From Caballeronia zhejiangensis (GTDB lineage Bacteria; Pseudomonadota; Gammaproteobacteria; Burkholderiales; Burkholderiaceae), in the NCBI RefSeq assembly GCF_000698575.1, contig NZ_JFHD01000015.1:62001-126000 (forward strand): a DNA stretch of 64,000 nt. Reading direction: 5' to 3'. The position numbers and the translations under genes were made by a program. The number at the start of each line of letters is the position of its first letter. Position 1 is the first letter of the stretch. The notes beneath the pieces were generated by a model. That model had not been told where the DNA came from. It made no database searches and saw only the letters and a program-made list of their open reading frames with translations. Shown piece by piece: positions 18,822 through 27,500 of the stretch.

Positions 18822-18860
18822 GATATTTAAGCATCGGCGCGCGACAGCGTCCAGTTATTT

Positions 18861-18876
18861 TGTTACGATCGACACA
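18861..18876. promoter_or_regulatory. Candidate TetR operator 2
   Basis: TGTTACGATCGACACA, matching 13 of 16 bases of the site at 18806-18821 and sharing its dyad. It lies about 55 bases before the TetR start codon. Confidence 0.6.
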
Positions 18877-18930
18877 TAATTCAGAATTTCGATGGACGCA
18901 CTAATCGCCGGCATCGAAAAGGAGTGAGAC

Positions 18931-19563
18931 ATGTCGTCGGAAATGCACGAGACGCAGCACAGGGCGCGCGGCCGGCCGCGCGCATTCGACCGCGAAGCGG
19001 CGTTGCGAAACGCGATGGAAGTGTTCTGGGCGAAAGGCTACGACACCTGTTCGATGGCCGATCTCGTTGAAGCCATGGGCATCAATTCGCCGAGCCTCTA
19101 TGCCGCGTTCGGCAGCAAGGAGGATCTGTATCGGGAGGCGGTCGAGTTGTACACGGAAGCCGAAGGCGGCGCGGCGCTCAGGCAGTTGCAGGCGCACGAA
19201 TCCGTGCGCGACGGCCTGCGCGCGATGTTCCGCGCGAGCGTCGAATTGTTCACCGGCAGGAAGACTCCGCGTGGCTGCATGATCTTTCTGGGCGCGATGT
19301 CCGTCGGCGGCGAGCACGCGCAATTGCGCGCCGAGATGCAGAAGCGCCGGCGCAAGGTCGCGTCGATCGTCGCGGCGCGGCTCGCGCAGGGCGTCGAAAA
19401 TGGCGAGCTCGACGCTCGCACCGATGTTCAGGCGCTCGCCGCGCTGTGCATGACATTGTTCGCGGGTCTGTCGATTCAGGCGCAGGACGGCGTGCGGCGT
19501 GCGGCGCTTTTCGCGGCGGTCGATCAGTTCATCGCGACGCTGCCGCTGCGCGCGAAGCGCTGA
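18931..19563 (+). CDS. TetR/AcrR-family repressor
   Basis: 210 residues. The N-terminal DNA-binding domain has REAALRNAMEVFWAKGYD and the HTH SMADLVEAMGINSPSLYAAFGSKEDLY; the C-terminal part is the TetR ligand/dimer domain. The GRPRAFDRE lead-in is typical of the YxaF/AcrR-like group that often controls dehydrogenases or efflux. Two matching palindromes in the 156-bp gap suggest control of itself and of the divergent secreted protein. Ribosome site AAGGAG. Confidence 0.88.
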   Translation: MSSEMHETQHRARGRPRAFDREAALRNAMEVFWAKGYDTCSMADLVEAMGINSPSLYAAFGSKEDLYREAVELYTEAEGGAALRQLQAHESVRDGLRAMFRASVELFTGRKTPRGCMIFLGAMSVGGEHAQLRAEMQKRRRKVASIVAARLAQGVENGELDARTDVQALAALCMTLFAGLSIQAQDGVRRAALFAAVDQFIATLPLRAKR

Positions 19564-19675
19564 GCGAAACGTTCGCAGCCGTCACAATCGACGACGAAAC
19601 AAAGTGTCCTTGCGCTTGCCCGCGCGCCGATGACGGGACCAAAATCCCCGACACCCGGCATTTTGGAGCATCGCC

Positions 19676-21013
19676 ATGACGACTCACGTCATCAGTTTTT
19701 TTGCCGACGACACCGCGCGCGCGTCGTTCGAAAATCATCGCCGCTATTGCGCGCGTCTTGCTTATCCGCACGAGTATGTCGATACGGCCGCGATCGGCTG
19801 GGCACATCTGCGAATGCTGTTGAAGTATCAGGTGTTGTTGCGCAAGCTGCGCGCGTGTGCCGAGGGCGATCTCGTGTTGCTGATCACGCAGGATTGCCTG
19901 CTGTTACGCGACATTCCGTGCGAGACGCTCATGCGCGGGGAAAACCGCGATTGGATCGTCTCGTATCGTGACGACGACCCCGGCGACGTCATGGCGGCGT
20001 TTCAGCTTTGGCGCAACACGGCGGCCGCGCGCGAGCAGGTTCAACGCATCTGCGAGGGCGCCAGGTTCGGCAGGGCGCTCGCGAGCGAAGCGCAGTTGCT
20101 GAGTGCGCTAGGACCTCGGCCGTTCACTGAGGCGATCGAAGGCCATCATCCCGTTGTGCTCGCGGCGCTGAACGTGTCGCCGATATGGGCGGAATGGCCC
20201 GCGTTCTCTCTTGCGCTCGCCGATATGCCCGATGCGCCGAAGAATCAGCCGGTCTTCGCCGACTTGCGCGATCTGTTCGCGGAGCACATCAACGAGTGTC
20301 AGGCGCGCGGCCTGCCGTATCTCGCCTTGCCGCAGCCGGAAGCCGATGAAACACGCTACGAAGCGTCGAACCGAAGCGCGTCCATCGCGCTCGCGATGCT
20401 TCATACGCCGAATATCCGCGAATACGGCGCGATCGCCGAGCGCAACGTGCGCCGCTATTGCGAGCGTCACGGCTACGCGCTGCATCTCTATCGCGACGTG
20501 CCGGCCGAAGCGGGCGCGGGCGCGAGCGGCAACTGGATCAAGCCCTGGGTGTTGCTGCGCCATTTGCCGGAACACGAATGGGTCTTCTGGATCGATGCCG
20601 ACGTGCTCGTCGCCGATCAGAGCCGGCGGCTCGAACCGCTATGCGAGAAGCGGGATCGCGTGCTCGCGACGGACGTAAGCTGGCAGTTCAACTCGGGCAT
20701 CATGGGTTTTCGCAACACGCCGCAAAATCTCGACGTGCTGACGGAAATCGAGCAGTGCATCGGCGCGATCGCGGATAAATCGTCGACCTATGCAAGCGGC
20801 GGCGACCAGGACGTGTTCATCAAGGTGCTCGCACGGCATGGCCTTGCCGACTCGCGCCATCTGCTCGATTGCGCGACCATCAACACGCCGTATCAGCTTC
20901 AGTCGCGCGACAGCTTCATGGTGCATTACATGCATATGTGGCCGTCGCTGCGCGCGCTCATCATGCATCACGGCGACCTGACGAGCCAGATGCGCGGCGC
21001 GCGCCGTCCCTGA
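19676..21013 (+). CDS. Glycosyltransferase (GT34-like), apparently internally duplicated
   Basis: 445 residues. The C-terminal half resembles galactosyl/mannosyltransferases of the GMA12/MNN10 (GT34) fold: NVRRYCERHGY near residue 257, NWIKPWVLLRHL, then WIDADVLV with the metal-binding DxD at 307-309, WQFNSGIMGFRN, and GGDQDVFIK. The N-terminal half shows the same order of elements (NHRRYCARLAY at 20, LLKYQVLLRKL, LVLLITQDCLL at 73) without a DxD, suggesting a duplicated inactive domain. No signal peptide. Acceptor and sugar are unknown; it is not in a polysaccharide operon. Confidence 0.72.
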   Translation: MTTHVISFFADDTARASFENHRRYCARLAYPHEYVDTAAIGWAHLRMLLKYQVLLRKLRACAEGDLVLLITQDCLLLRDIPCETLMRGENRDWIVSYRDDDPGDVMAAFQLWRNTAAAREQVQRICEGARFGRALASEAQLLSALGPRPFTEAIEGHHPVVLAALNVSPIWAEWPAFSLALADMPDAPKNQPVFADLRDLFAEHINECQARGLPYLALPQPEADETRYEASNRSASIALAMLHTPNIREYGAIAERNVRRYCERHGYALHLYRDVPAEAGAGASGNWIKPWVLLRHLPEHEWVFWIDADVLVADQSRRLEPLCEKRDRVLATDVSWQFNSGIMGFRNTPQNLDVLTEIEQCIGAIADKSSTYASGGDQDVFIKVLARHGLADSRHLLDCATINTPYQLQSRDSFMVHYMHMWPSLRALIMHHGDLTSQMRGARRP

Positions 21014-21121
21014 CTGTCTATTCCTTGACTTTCCAAAGCTTTACGCGCAAGCATGAGCGATCGCGCGAGCCGCCGCGCGTGCATCGATTTTTTAGGTAGT
21101 CCCTACTTACACATCGTTCCG

Positions 21122-22207
21122 ATGATGCCGCGCCCGTCCACGCCTCGGCAGCATATCCGCCTTTGCACGGCGAGCGACGGCGTGCGCATCGCGTACGCGA
21201 CGTGCGGCTCTGGCCCGCCGCTCATCAAGGCGGCGAACTGGCTCAGTCATCTGGAGCTCGATTTCACGAGCCCGGTCTGGAACCATCTGATGCTCGAACT
21301 GTGCGGCCGTCACACGCTGATTCGCTACGATCAGCGCGGCTGCGGTCTCTCCGATCGCGACGTCGGCGAAATTTCCTTCGACGCCTGGCTGCGCGATCTC
21401 GAAACCGTCGCCGATGCGAGCGGCCTCGAACGCTTTCCGCTGCTGGGAATTTCGCAGGGCGCGTCGATTGCCATCGCGTATGCGGTCGCGCATCCGGAGC
21501 GGGTCACGCATCTCGTGCTGCATGGCGGCTACGCGCGCGGCCGTTTGAAACGCTCGTGCGATCCGGCGTTGCACGAGGAAGCCGAAATGCTCGTGAAGCT
21601 CGCCGAACTCGGTTGGGGCAAGCAGAATCCGGCGTTTCGCCAGTTCTTCACGACGCAGTTCATTCCCGGCGGCACGCCGGAGCAGCATCACTGGTTCAAC
21701 GAACTCGAACGTCTGACGACCACGCCGCGCAACGCCGCGCGCATCATGCGCGTGTTCAACGAGATCGACGTGGTGGCGCTGCTGCCGCGCGTGCAATGTC
21801 CGACGCTCGTGCTGCACGCGAGCGGCGATGCGCGCGTGCCGTTCGACGAAAGCCGCCTGCTCGCCGGGCAAATTGCCGGCGCGCGATTCGTGCCGCTCGA
21901 TAGCGAAAATCACATCACGCTCGAATCCGAGCCTGCGTGGCAACGCTGGCGCGAGGAAGTGCGGGGGTTTCTGCCGTCATCGAACGTGAGCGATCCGGCG
22001 TTCTCCGCGCTGACGCCGCGTGAGCGCGATATCGTCGAATTGCTCGCGGGCGGGCGCGACAACGCGCAGATCGCCGCGCGACTCGCGTTGAGCGAGAAGA
22101 CCGTGCGCAATCACATCACCAGCATTTTCGCGAAGCTCGAAGTCGAAAACCGCGCGCAGGCCATCGTGCTCGCGCGCCGCGCGGGCTTCGACGCGCCCGC
22201 CGCCTGA
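21122..22207 (+). CDS. Alpha/beta hydrolase fused to a LuxR-type HTH
   Basis: 361 residues. Residues 1-280 form an alpha/beta hydrolase: oxyanion region around CGSGPPLIKAANWLSH, nucleophile elbow GISQGAS, an acid near SGDARVPFD and the His in SENHITLES. Residues 295-355 are a LuxR-family HTH: LTPRERDIVELLAGGRDNAQIAARL then SEKTVRNHI. Such proteins are likely regulators sensing or modifying a small ligand. The start at 21122 or 21125 (two adjacent ATGs) is preferred to 21053. No clear target operon. Confidence 0.83.
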   Translation: MMPRPSTPRQHIRLCTASDGVRIAYATCGSGPPLIKAANWLSHLELDFTSPVWNHLMLELCGRHTLIRYDQRGCGLSDRDVGEISFDAWLRDLETVADASGLERFPLLGISQGASIAIAYAVAHPERVTHLVLHGGYARGRLKRSCDPALHEEAEMLVKLAELGWGKQNPAFRQFFTTQFIPGGTPEQHHWFNELERLTTTPRNAARIMRVFNEIDVVALLPRVQCPTLVLHASGDARVPFDESRLLAGQIAGARFVPLDSENHITLESEPAWQRWREEVRGFLPSSNVSDPAFSALTPRERDIVELLAGGRDNAQIAARLALSEKTVRNHITSIFAKLEVENRAQAIVLARRAGFDAPAA

Positions 22208-22428
22208 GCGCTTCGGGACCTGCGTCCCCCTTCATTGCCGCCAAATGCCGTGTCCCGGTGCGCAGCCGGGACATGCGCCTCATGTGCGAGAGCGGGCCGT
22301 TGCAGAGAATGATTCGCAGAACGGTGACGCGGCGCACGACCCTACGCAGACCTGTTCGACGCAGCGCGCGGATTGCAGGGCGCGCATTCATCAGAGTCAT
22401 CGACGCAGAGTCGTTCCGGAGTTCGCAC

Positions 22429-23415
22429 ATGGAAGCCGTTCAGCACGAGTCTCAATCCAGGAAAATCACCCCGCAGCAACGTTATGCGAAGTGCATCGAA
22501 GTGTCCCGCCGCATCCGCTGGGATATCGATCGCGACGTATTGCGCGGCCGTCATTTCGATCCCGCGCACAAGTTCATGCCCGACGGACTATCCGAAGTGC
22601 ATCGTCTGCCGTTCCTCGACGCGCGCGAACGCCGTCTGATGTCTCAGGTTCAGGGCCGCACGTACGCCAACATGTTCGGCATGATCGAGCGTTTCGTCGG
22701 CGCGAAGATGCTGGAGGTCGGCCGCGATCATGCGCTCGGCGATCAGACCGCGCTCGAAGCGATCGTGCGGTTCACCGACGAAGAGCTGAAGCATCAGGAA
22801 TTGTTTCGCCGCGTGGAAGCGCTCGCCGCGCAAACGCTGCCGCCGGGCTATCGCTTCATCGCGCAGGCCGACGAGGTTGCCGCGTTCGTGCTCGGCAAAT
22901 CGACGTGGTCGATTCTCGCACTGACGTGTTGCGTCGAAATCGTCACGCAGGTGCATTACCGGCAGAGCATGGAAAGCGACGCGAGCTTGTCGCCGCTATT
23001 CAAGGACATCTTCCTGTTCCACTGGAAGGAGGAGTCGCAGCACGCGATCATCGACGAACTCGAGTGGATGCGCGAAGACGCGCGGCTCGAGGACGACGCG
23101 CGCGATGCCGCGATCGGCGATCTGATCGAGCTAGTCGCGGCCATCGACGGGATGATGCAGGCGCAAGCCGCCGCCGACGCGCATTACTTCGTATCGCAAC
23201 TCGACCGCGCGCTTTCCGCCGACGAAGAGGCGCGCGTGCATGCGGGACTGGTCGATGCGTATCGGTGGCAGTACATCATCTCGGGCGTGGACGAACCGCG
23301 CTTCGGCGAAATCCTGATGAGCCTCATCAGCGAGGCGCAGGGCGAACGCATGGGCGCTGCGCTCGCGCCGATCCGACGCCGCGCGCTCGCAAGCGAACTC
23401 GATACGCTCGCGTGA
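22429..23415 (+). CDS. Ferritin-like di-iron protein of unknown substrate
   Basis: 328 residues, predicted helical. It carries carboxylate/His pairs expected of a non-haem di-iron four-helix bundle: FTDEELKHQELFRRVE, CVEIVTQVHYRQSME and HWKEESQHAIIDELEW, i.e. two ExxH-type pairs plus further Glu. It resembles ferritin-like oxygenases but I cannot assign a reaction. The ATG at 22429 follows non-coding-looking sequence; longer readings are Arg-rich. A strong terminator follows at 23442. Confidence 0.68.
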   Translation: MEAVQHESQSRKITPQQRYAKCIEVSRRIRWDIDRDVLRGRHFDPAHKFMPDGLSEVHRLPFLDARERRLMSQVQGRTYANMFGMIERFVGAKMLEVGRDHALGDQTALEAIVRFTDEELKHQELFRRVEALAAQTLPPGYRFIAQADEVAAFVLGKSTWSILALTCCVEIVTQVHYRQSMESDASLSPLFKDIFLFHWKEESQHAIIDELEWMREDARLEDDARDAAIGDLIELVAAIDGMMQAQAAADAHYFVSQLDRALSADEEARVHAGLVDAYRWQYIISGVDEPRFGEILMSLISEAQGERMGAALAPIRRRALASELDTLA

Positions 23416-23441
23416 CGCGTGACGCGTGTCGCATGAAGCGC

Positions 23442-23479
23442 GAGAAGGCCGGGTGTTCGCGCCCGGCCTTCTCATTTTT
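23442..23479 (+). terminator. Strong intrinsic terminator
   Basis: Perfect 12-bp stem GAGAAGGCCGGG / CCCGGCCTTCTC (23442-23453 and 23462-23473), 8-nt loop, then ATTTTTA. It ends the di-iron protein transcript. Confidence 0.9.
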
Positions 23480-23643
23480 AGAAAGTTATCCGTAAGACAA
23501 ATGGTTTGCTGCTCTGCAAAACGCTGAATTGCCGTGAAAATCTAGTCGTTACCGATGTACTGAAGCCGTTTTTTTCGGGCAACATAAGGCAAAGCAGGTA
23601 GTCGTCGCTCGCTGTCCCAAACTGATAACTAGATTGGACCATC

Positions 23644-24402
23644 ATGCTCGCCGAACCGTTGCCGCAAACGACAGACATCGAAAAATTCGCGGAAGATCAT
23701 GAGCGCTTCGCGCGACACACGCCATCCGAAATATCGATCGTTCTGCGAACGCTCGTGCAGCGGGGCGACATGCTCACCGTGACGAGCGGGCGCGGACAGA
23801 TCGTTACGCAACTGCTGAAAACCGACGCGCGCGAAGCGTGCATCGTGTTCGACTGGGGCGGCGTCGAGGCGGACAATCGTGTGCTGCTCGAAGCGCGGCA
23901 GTTGTATTTCAAGGGTGCGCCGGACGGCGTGCGCGTCGAATTCACGACGCTCGCCGCGCGCGCCGTGACCTACGAAGGACGTCAGGCGTTCGAAGTGCCG
24001 TTCCCCGAGAAGCTCTATCAGTTCCAGCGTCGCGAATACTTCCGCGTGCCGACGCCGGTTCTCGAACCCTTCTACGCGAAAGGCGCATTCGCCGACGGCG
24101 AAGCGTTCCGCCACGAAGTGCACGACCTGTCGCTCGGTGGCATCGCGCTGCGCATGGACACGCCGCGTCTCGCGGAAACGGAGCGCGGCACCTTGTTCCG
24201 CGATGTCGTGCTTCATCTCGGTCCGGGCGCGGCCTTGCCCGTCGATCTCGAACTCGTGTCGCCGCGCTCCGTGACGACGCCGCGCGGCGATGTGCGTTAC
24301 GTCGTCGGCTTTCGCTTCGTGCGGCTTTCGGCCGCCGCGGAGAACGTGCTGCAGCGGCTCATCACGCGCATGGAAGCGAAACGCCGCAGCCTGTCGGCCT
24401 GA
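23644..24402 (+). CDS. ycgR: Flagellar brake protein YcgR
   Basis: 252 residues. N-terminal YcgR domain (about 15-125; PSEISIVLRTLVQRGDMLTV) and C-terminal PilZ domain with the c-di-GMP motifs RREYFRVP and DLSLGGIAL. YcgR bound to c-di-GMP slows the flagellar motor. It stands alone after a terminator, without flagellar neighbours; I saw no clear sigma-28 promoter. Confidence 0.92.
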   Translation: MLAEPLPQTTDIEKFAEDHERFARHTPSEISIVLRTLVQRGDMLTVTSGRGQIVTQLLKTDAREACIVFDWGGVEADNRVLLEARQLYFKGAPDGVRVEFTTLAARAVTYEGRQAFEVPFPEKLYQFQRREYFRVPTPVLEPFYAKGAFADGEAFRHEVHDLSLGGIALRMDTPRLAETERGTLFRDVVLHLGPGAALPVDLELVSPRSVTTPRGDVRYVVGFRFVRLSAAAENVLQRLITRMEAKRRSLSA

Positions 24403-24436
24403 AGGCGCGGAAAGGGCGCGCAACGCGTGGAGTAAA

Positions 24437-24808
24437 ATGCGTGCCTCTTTCCACTCACGACGACGCATGTTGCGCAAGGCCTGGCGCGGAGAAGAACGCT
24501 TCTGGAAAGTCTGGTGGCTGTTGGGCGTGCCGATCCACCTCGCGTGGTGGTTCGTCTATCTCGACCTCTGGACGAGCGGCGTCACTCCCGAAACATTTCT
24601 GCTGATCACCGTCTGGTTCTGGCCCGGCATGCTCGGCGTATTCGCCGTGTGCTCGGCGCTGTATCTGCTGTGGTGCACGCTCGCGTGGCGCTGCGCGGGC
24701 AATGTCGATCGGCGCGTATGGACGATCGTCGCGCGCGTGCTGATCGGCGTCGGGATCGGCTCGTTTCTCACCGAATGCACGCTGATTCTCACCGCACCGT
24801 TCGTCTGA
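24437..24808 (+). CDS. Hypothetical membrane protein
   Basis: 123 residues, family not recognised. Trp-rich, with three hydrophobic stretches: VWWLLGVPIHLAWWFVYLDLW, LLITVWFWPGMLGVFAVCSALYLLW broken below 20 by its Pro, and a C-terminal segment. The ATG at 24437 has GGAG five bases before; a second ATG at 24467 (MLRKAW) is possible and would give 113 residues. No conserved polar motif. Confidence 0.62.
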   Translation: MRASFHSRRRMLRKAWRGEERFWKVWWLLGVPIHLAWWFVYLDLWTSGVTPETFLLITVWFWPGMLGVFAVCSALYLLWCTLAWRCAGNVDRRVWTIVARVLIGVGIGSFLTECTLILTAPFV

Positions 24809-24897
24809 TCGGACCGTCATTGCGCGCACGCGCGCCGGCTTAGCGTGCACAATGTCCGGGCTTGCAGCACGCCAACGAACGACGGACAACGACGCGC

Positions 24898-25563
24898 ATG
24901 CTCAACGAATTCGCCAAGACGGTCCTTGTGATCGTCGCCGGATTGTTCCCGATCATCAATCCTCCCGCGACGGCGCTCGTCGTGCTGAGCATGCTGCCGC
25001 ATATCGGCGACGCCGATCGCGCCGAGCTCGCGCGGCGCATCTGCATCAACAGTTTCGTGATCTTGCTCGCGTCGCTTTTGATCGGCGCTTATGTGCTGAC
25101 GTTTTTCGGGATCTCGATTCCGGTGTTGCGCGTGGCGGGCGGTTTCGTCGTCGCGATGGCGGGCTGGAGCCTGCTTCAGACGCCCGATGACGACGACGGC
25201 GCCGAACCCGCGCCCACGCCGCGCGGCGGCGCGTCGCTGCGTGCGAAGGCGTTCTATCCGCTGACGCTGCCGATCACCGTCGGGCCGGGTGCGATCGCGG
25301 TCGCCATCGCGCTCGGCACGGGCTCGCCGCGTCATGGGCTGCAGCCGGTGCATCTCGCCGGCGTGGGCGTCGGGCTTGTCGTTCTGTGCGCGAGCATCTA
25401 TGTGTGCGTGCGATTCGCGGGGCATTTGGAGCGCCTGCTTGGCGCCGTCGGAACGCAGATTGCCATGCGCCTTTTCGCGTTCATCATCTTTTGTATCGGC
25501 GTGCAAATTCTCTGGCTCGGTTTGTCGGAACTGATCGCATCGGTTCAGCTCAACGTCAAGTAG
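24898..25563 (+). CDS. MarC family integral membrane protein
   Basis: 221 residues with six predicted membrane helices. The two family repeats are visible: FPIINPPATALV in the first half and YPLTLPITVGPGAIAVAIALG in the second. MarC proteins were once linked to antibiotic resistance but the function is unproven. An acidic loop (TPDDDDGAEPAP) separates the halves. The ATG at 24898 gives the family N-terminus MLNEFAKTVL. Confidence 0.88.
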   Translation: MLNEFAKTVLVIVAGLFPIINPPATALVVLSMLPHIGDADRAELARRICINSFVILLASLLIGAYVLTFFGISIPVLRVAGGFVVAMAGWSLLQTPDDDDGAEPAPTPRGGASLRAKAFYPLTLPITVGPGAIAVAIALGTGSPRHGLQPVHLAGVGVGLVVLCASIYVCVRFAGHLERLLGAVGTQIAMRLFAFIIFCIGVQILWLGLSELIASVQLNVK

Positions 25564-25654
25564 AGCGGGAGACGGGGTTTTGATGGCGGATCGCAGGAAC
25601 TTCGCAGGCACCGTTGGTATGGGCTTTTTGCTGATGATGGTTTTTATGGTTCTT

Positions 25655-25731
25655 CGCCGGATCCCGTGTTGGTGTCGGTCTATTGGCGTTGCCCCTGTCC
25701 TAATGCACCGACACGAAAACGCGATCCGGCG
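25655..25731. repeat. Long imperfect hairpin
   Basis: Two 24-base arms (25655-25678 and 25708-25731) pair with 3 mismatches across a 29-base loop; the outer CGCCGGATC/GATCCGGCG part is perfect. An A8 tract follows the right arm. It sits in the roughly 200-base gap between marC and the convergent phosphatase gene. It lacks a T tract on the expected side for a terminator on either strand. Confidence 0.6.
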
Positions 25732-25774
25732 AAAAAAAAGGCCGACACGATCACGGGACCTATCGCAAAAAACA

Positions 25775-26362
25775 TCAAAAAGGCAAGAGATTCCACTTAA
25801 CAATAGCGCGGACGTCGCGCTCAAACCCGAGCACACTCATCGCGGCGGTATCCATCGCGAGATGCGCCCCAAGAGCCGGCGATCCCGTCGCCCACTGCGC
25901 CCCGAACACGCGCGAAAAATGCGCGTGCGAAAAAAGTGCGATGTTCATCGCATTCGTCGCGAGCAGCTTGTCGATGAGCGCCTGCGCGCGCCTGCCGACA
26001 TCCGCGAGATTTTCGCCCTCCGGAATCGGCGATGACCACACCGACCAGTCCGGCGCCTCTTCACGGATTTCCGGCGTGGTGCGGCCTTCGTAGATGCCGT
26101 AATTCCACTCGTGAAGCTCGGACTCCACCGTCGCGCGATCGCCCAGACCCGCGAGCCGGCAGGTTTCGATCGCGCGGCCCATCGGGCTCGTCAAAACTAA
26201 GTCGAAAGACTGCGACGCGAGCACCGGCGCGAGCGCCCGCGCCTGTCTGCGTCCTTCGTCGGTGAGCGGAATGTCGGTCGTGCCGGTGTGCTGGCCCGAC
26301 TTGCTCCACTCGGTCTCACCATGCCGGATCAGCCAGATATGCATGCCGCCTTTCATGTTCAT
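25775..26362 (-). CDS. Histidine phosphatase family protein
   Basis: 195 residues of the phosphoglycerate-mutase-like branch. Catalytic WLIRHGETEWS with the phospho-accepting His, then TSPMGRAIETCRLAG, the acid ELHEWNYGIYEG, and a second His in ALFSHAHFSRVF. Possible substrates include sugar phosphates or cofactor phosphates such as alpha-ribazole phosphate; the sequence does not decide. The start is uncertain: GTG 26371 and ATGs at 26362, 26356 and 26344 all keep the catalytic motif. Confidence 0.85.
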   Translation of the reverse strand: MNMKGGMHIWLIRHGETEWSKSGQHTGTTDIPLTDEGRRQARALAPVLASQSFDLVLTSPMGRAIETCRLAGLGDRATVESELHEWNYGIYEGRTTPEIREEAPDWSVWSSPIPEGENLADVGRRAQALIDKLLATNAMNIALFSHAHFSRVFGAQWATGSPALGAHLAMDTAAMSVLGFERDVRAIVKWNLLPF

Positions 26363-26462
26363 GTCGTTCACCCGATGTCTGATGAATGCTCTCGCCGCGC
26401 CCCGCGCAACACAGGTTCGGATTCTGCACCGATCGCCGAAGCCGCGCCGCGAAGCTGCCCAC

Positions 26463-27380
26463 TCAGTCCACCTCGCGCGTCGCGAACGCCTTCAGCAGAT
26501 GATGCGCGATCGCGAAGGGCTTCGGCGCGGAAAGTCCCTGTTCGTGCGTGCCGTCGAGCATCGCGCGGATCTCCTCGCGCGTGAACCAGCGCGCATCTTC
26601 GAGCTCGTTCCTGTCGATGGTGATATCGGTCGTGACGGCGCGCGCGAAGCATCCGATCATCAACGATGAAGGAAACGGCCACGGCTGCGACGCGAAATAG
26701 CGCACGTCCGTGCAGCGGATGCCCGCTTCCTCCACCACTTCGCGATACACCGCGTGCTCGAAAGTCTCGCCCGGCTCGACGAAGCCCGCAAGCGACGAAT
26801 ACATCCCCGGCAGAAATTGCGGCTGACGGCCGAGCAGGCAGCGTTCGCCATCCGTGACGAGCATGATGACCACAGGGTCGACACGCGGAAAATGCTGCGC
26901 CTTGCAGTTCGGACAGATGCGCCGCCAGCCCGCGCCCGCCGAATCGGTCGGATGGCCGCAGTTCGCGCAGAAGCGATGCCGGCGATGCCAGTCGAGCATC
27001 GATCGCGCTTCGCCGAGCGCGCTGACGAGCGGCGGCGACACGAGACCCTGCATCGCGATGGGGCGCAGTTCGACCGCTTCGACATCGGCGAGGCTCGGCG
27101 TTTCTGCATCGAAGGAATGGGCGAACAGCGCGCGGCGGTCGGCGTCGCGGCCGAGAAGAACCGTCTGCGCGGGCGCGCCGAGCGTCGCGATTTCCTGCGC
27201 GACGAAAAGGGGATCGTGACCGTCCGCGCGCTTGAACAGCGGCACGTTGTTCACGAACAGCAGAAAGCGCGTGGCGGGATCGTCGCGCAGGCCGGCGACG
27301 AAGGTTTCATCGTCGCGCTTCTCCGATACGCGATCGAGCGGATCGAGTGTAAAACCGATGGCATGAGGCGGCGTGGGCAT
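26463..27380 (-). CDS. nudC: NAD(+) diphosphatase NudC
   Basis: Nudix hydrolase that cuts NAD(H) to NMN(H) and AMP and can decap NAD-capped RNA. 305 residues. N-terminal domain, zinc ribbon HRFCANCG...RRICPNCK, then the Nudix box GFVEPGETFEHAVYREVVEE with the catalytic REVVEEAG, and the family SQPWPFPSSLM. The ATG at 27380 fits the family N-terminus; longer readings run into the opposite gene. Confidence 0.93.
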   Translation of the reverse strand: MPTPPHAIGFTLDPLDRVSEKRDDETFVAGLRDDPATRFLLFVNNVPLFKRADGHDPLFVAQEIATLGAPAQTVLLGRDADRRALFAHSFDAETPSLADVEAVELRPIAMQGLVSPPLVSALGEARSMLDWHRRHRFCANCGHPTDSAGAGWRRICPNCKAQHFPRVDPVVIMLVTDGERCLLGRQPQFLPGMYSSLAGFVEPGETFEHAVYREVVEEAGIRCTDVRYFASQPWPFPSSLMIGCFARAVTTDITIDRNELEDARWFTREEIRAMLDGTHEQGLSAPKPFAIAHHLLKAFATREVD

Positions 27381-27500
27381 AGTATTTTTCGTGTGTGGCG
27401 GCGCGCGGAAGCGGCGCGACGCGTGACGGGAAGATGCAAGGCCAACCGGGAATCGTAACGAACTTGGCGCGTCCTTGCTGGAGGACGCACGGAGACGTCG

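Noticed and set aside
25580..26035. 151-codon frame on the + strand
   Set aside because: It crosses the hairpin and then runs antisense to the histidine phosphatase gene.
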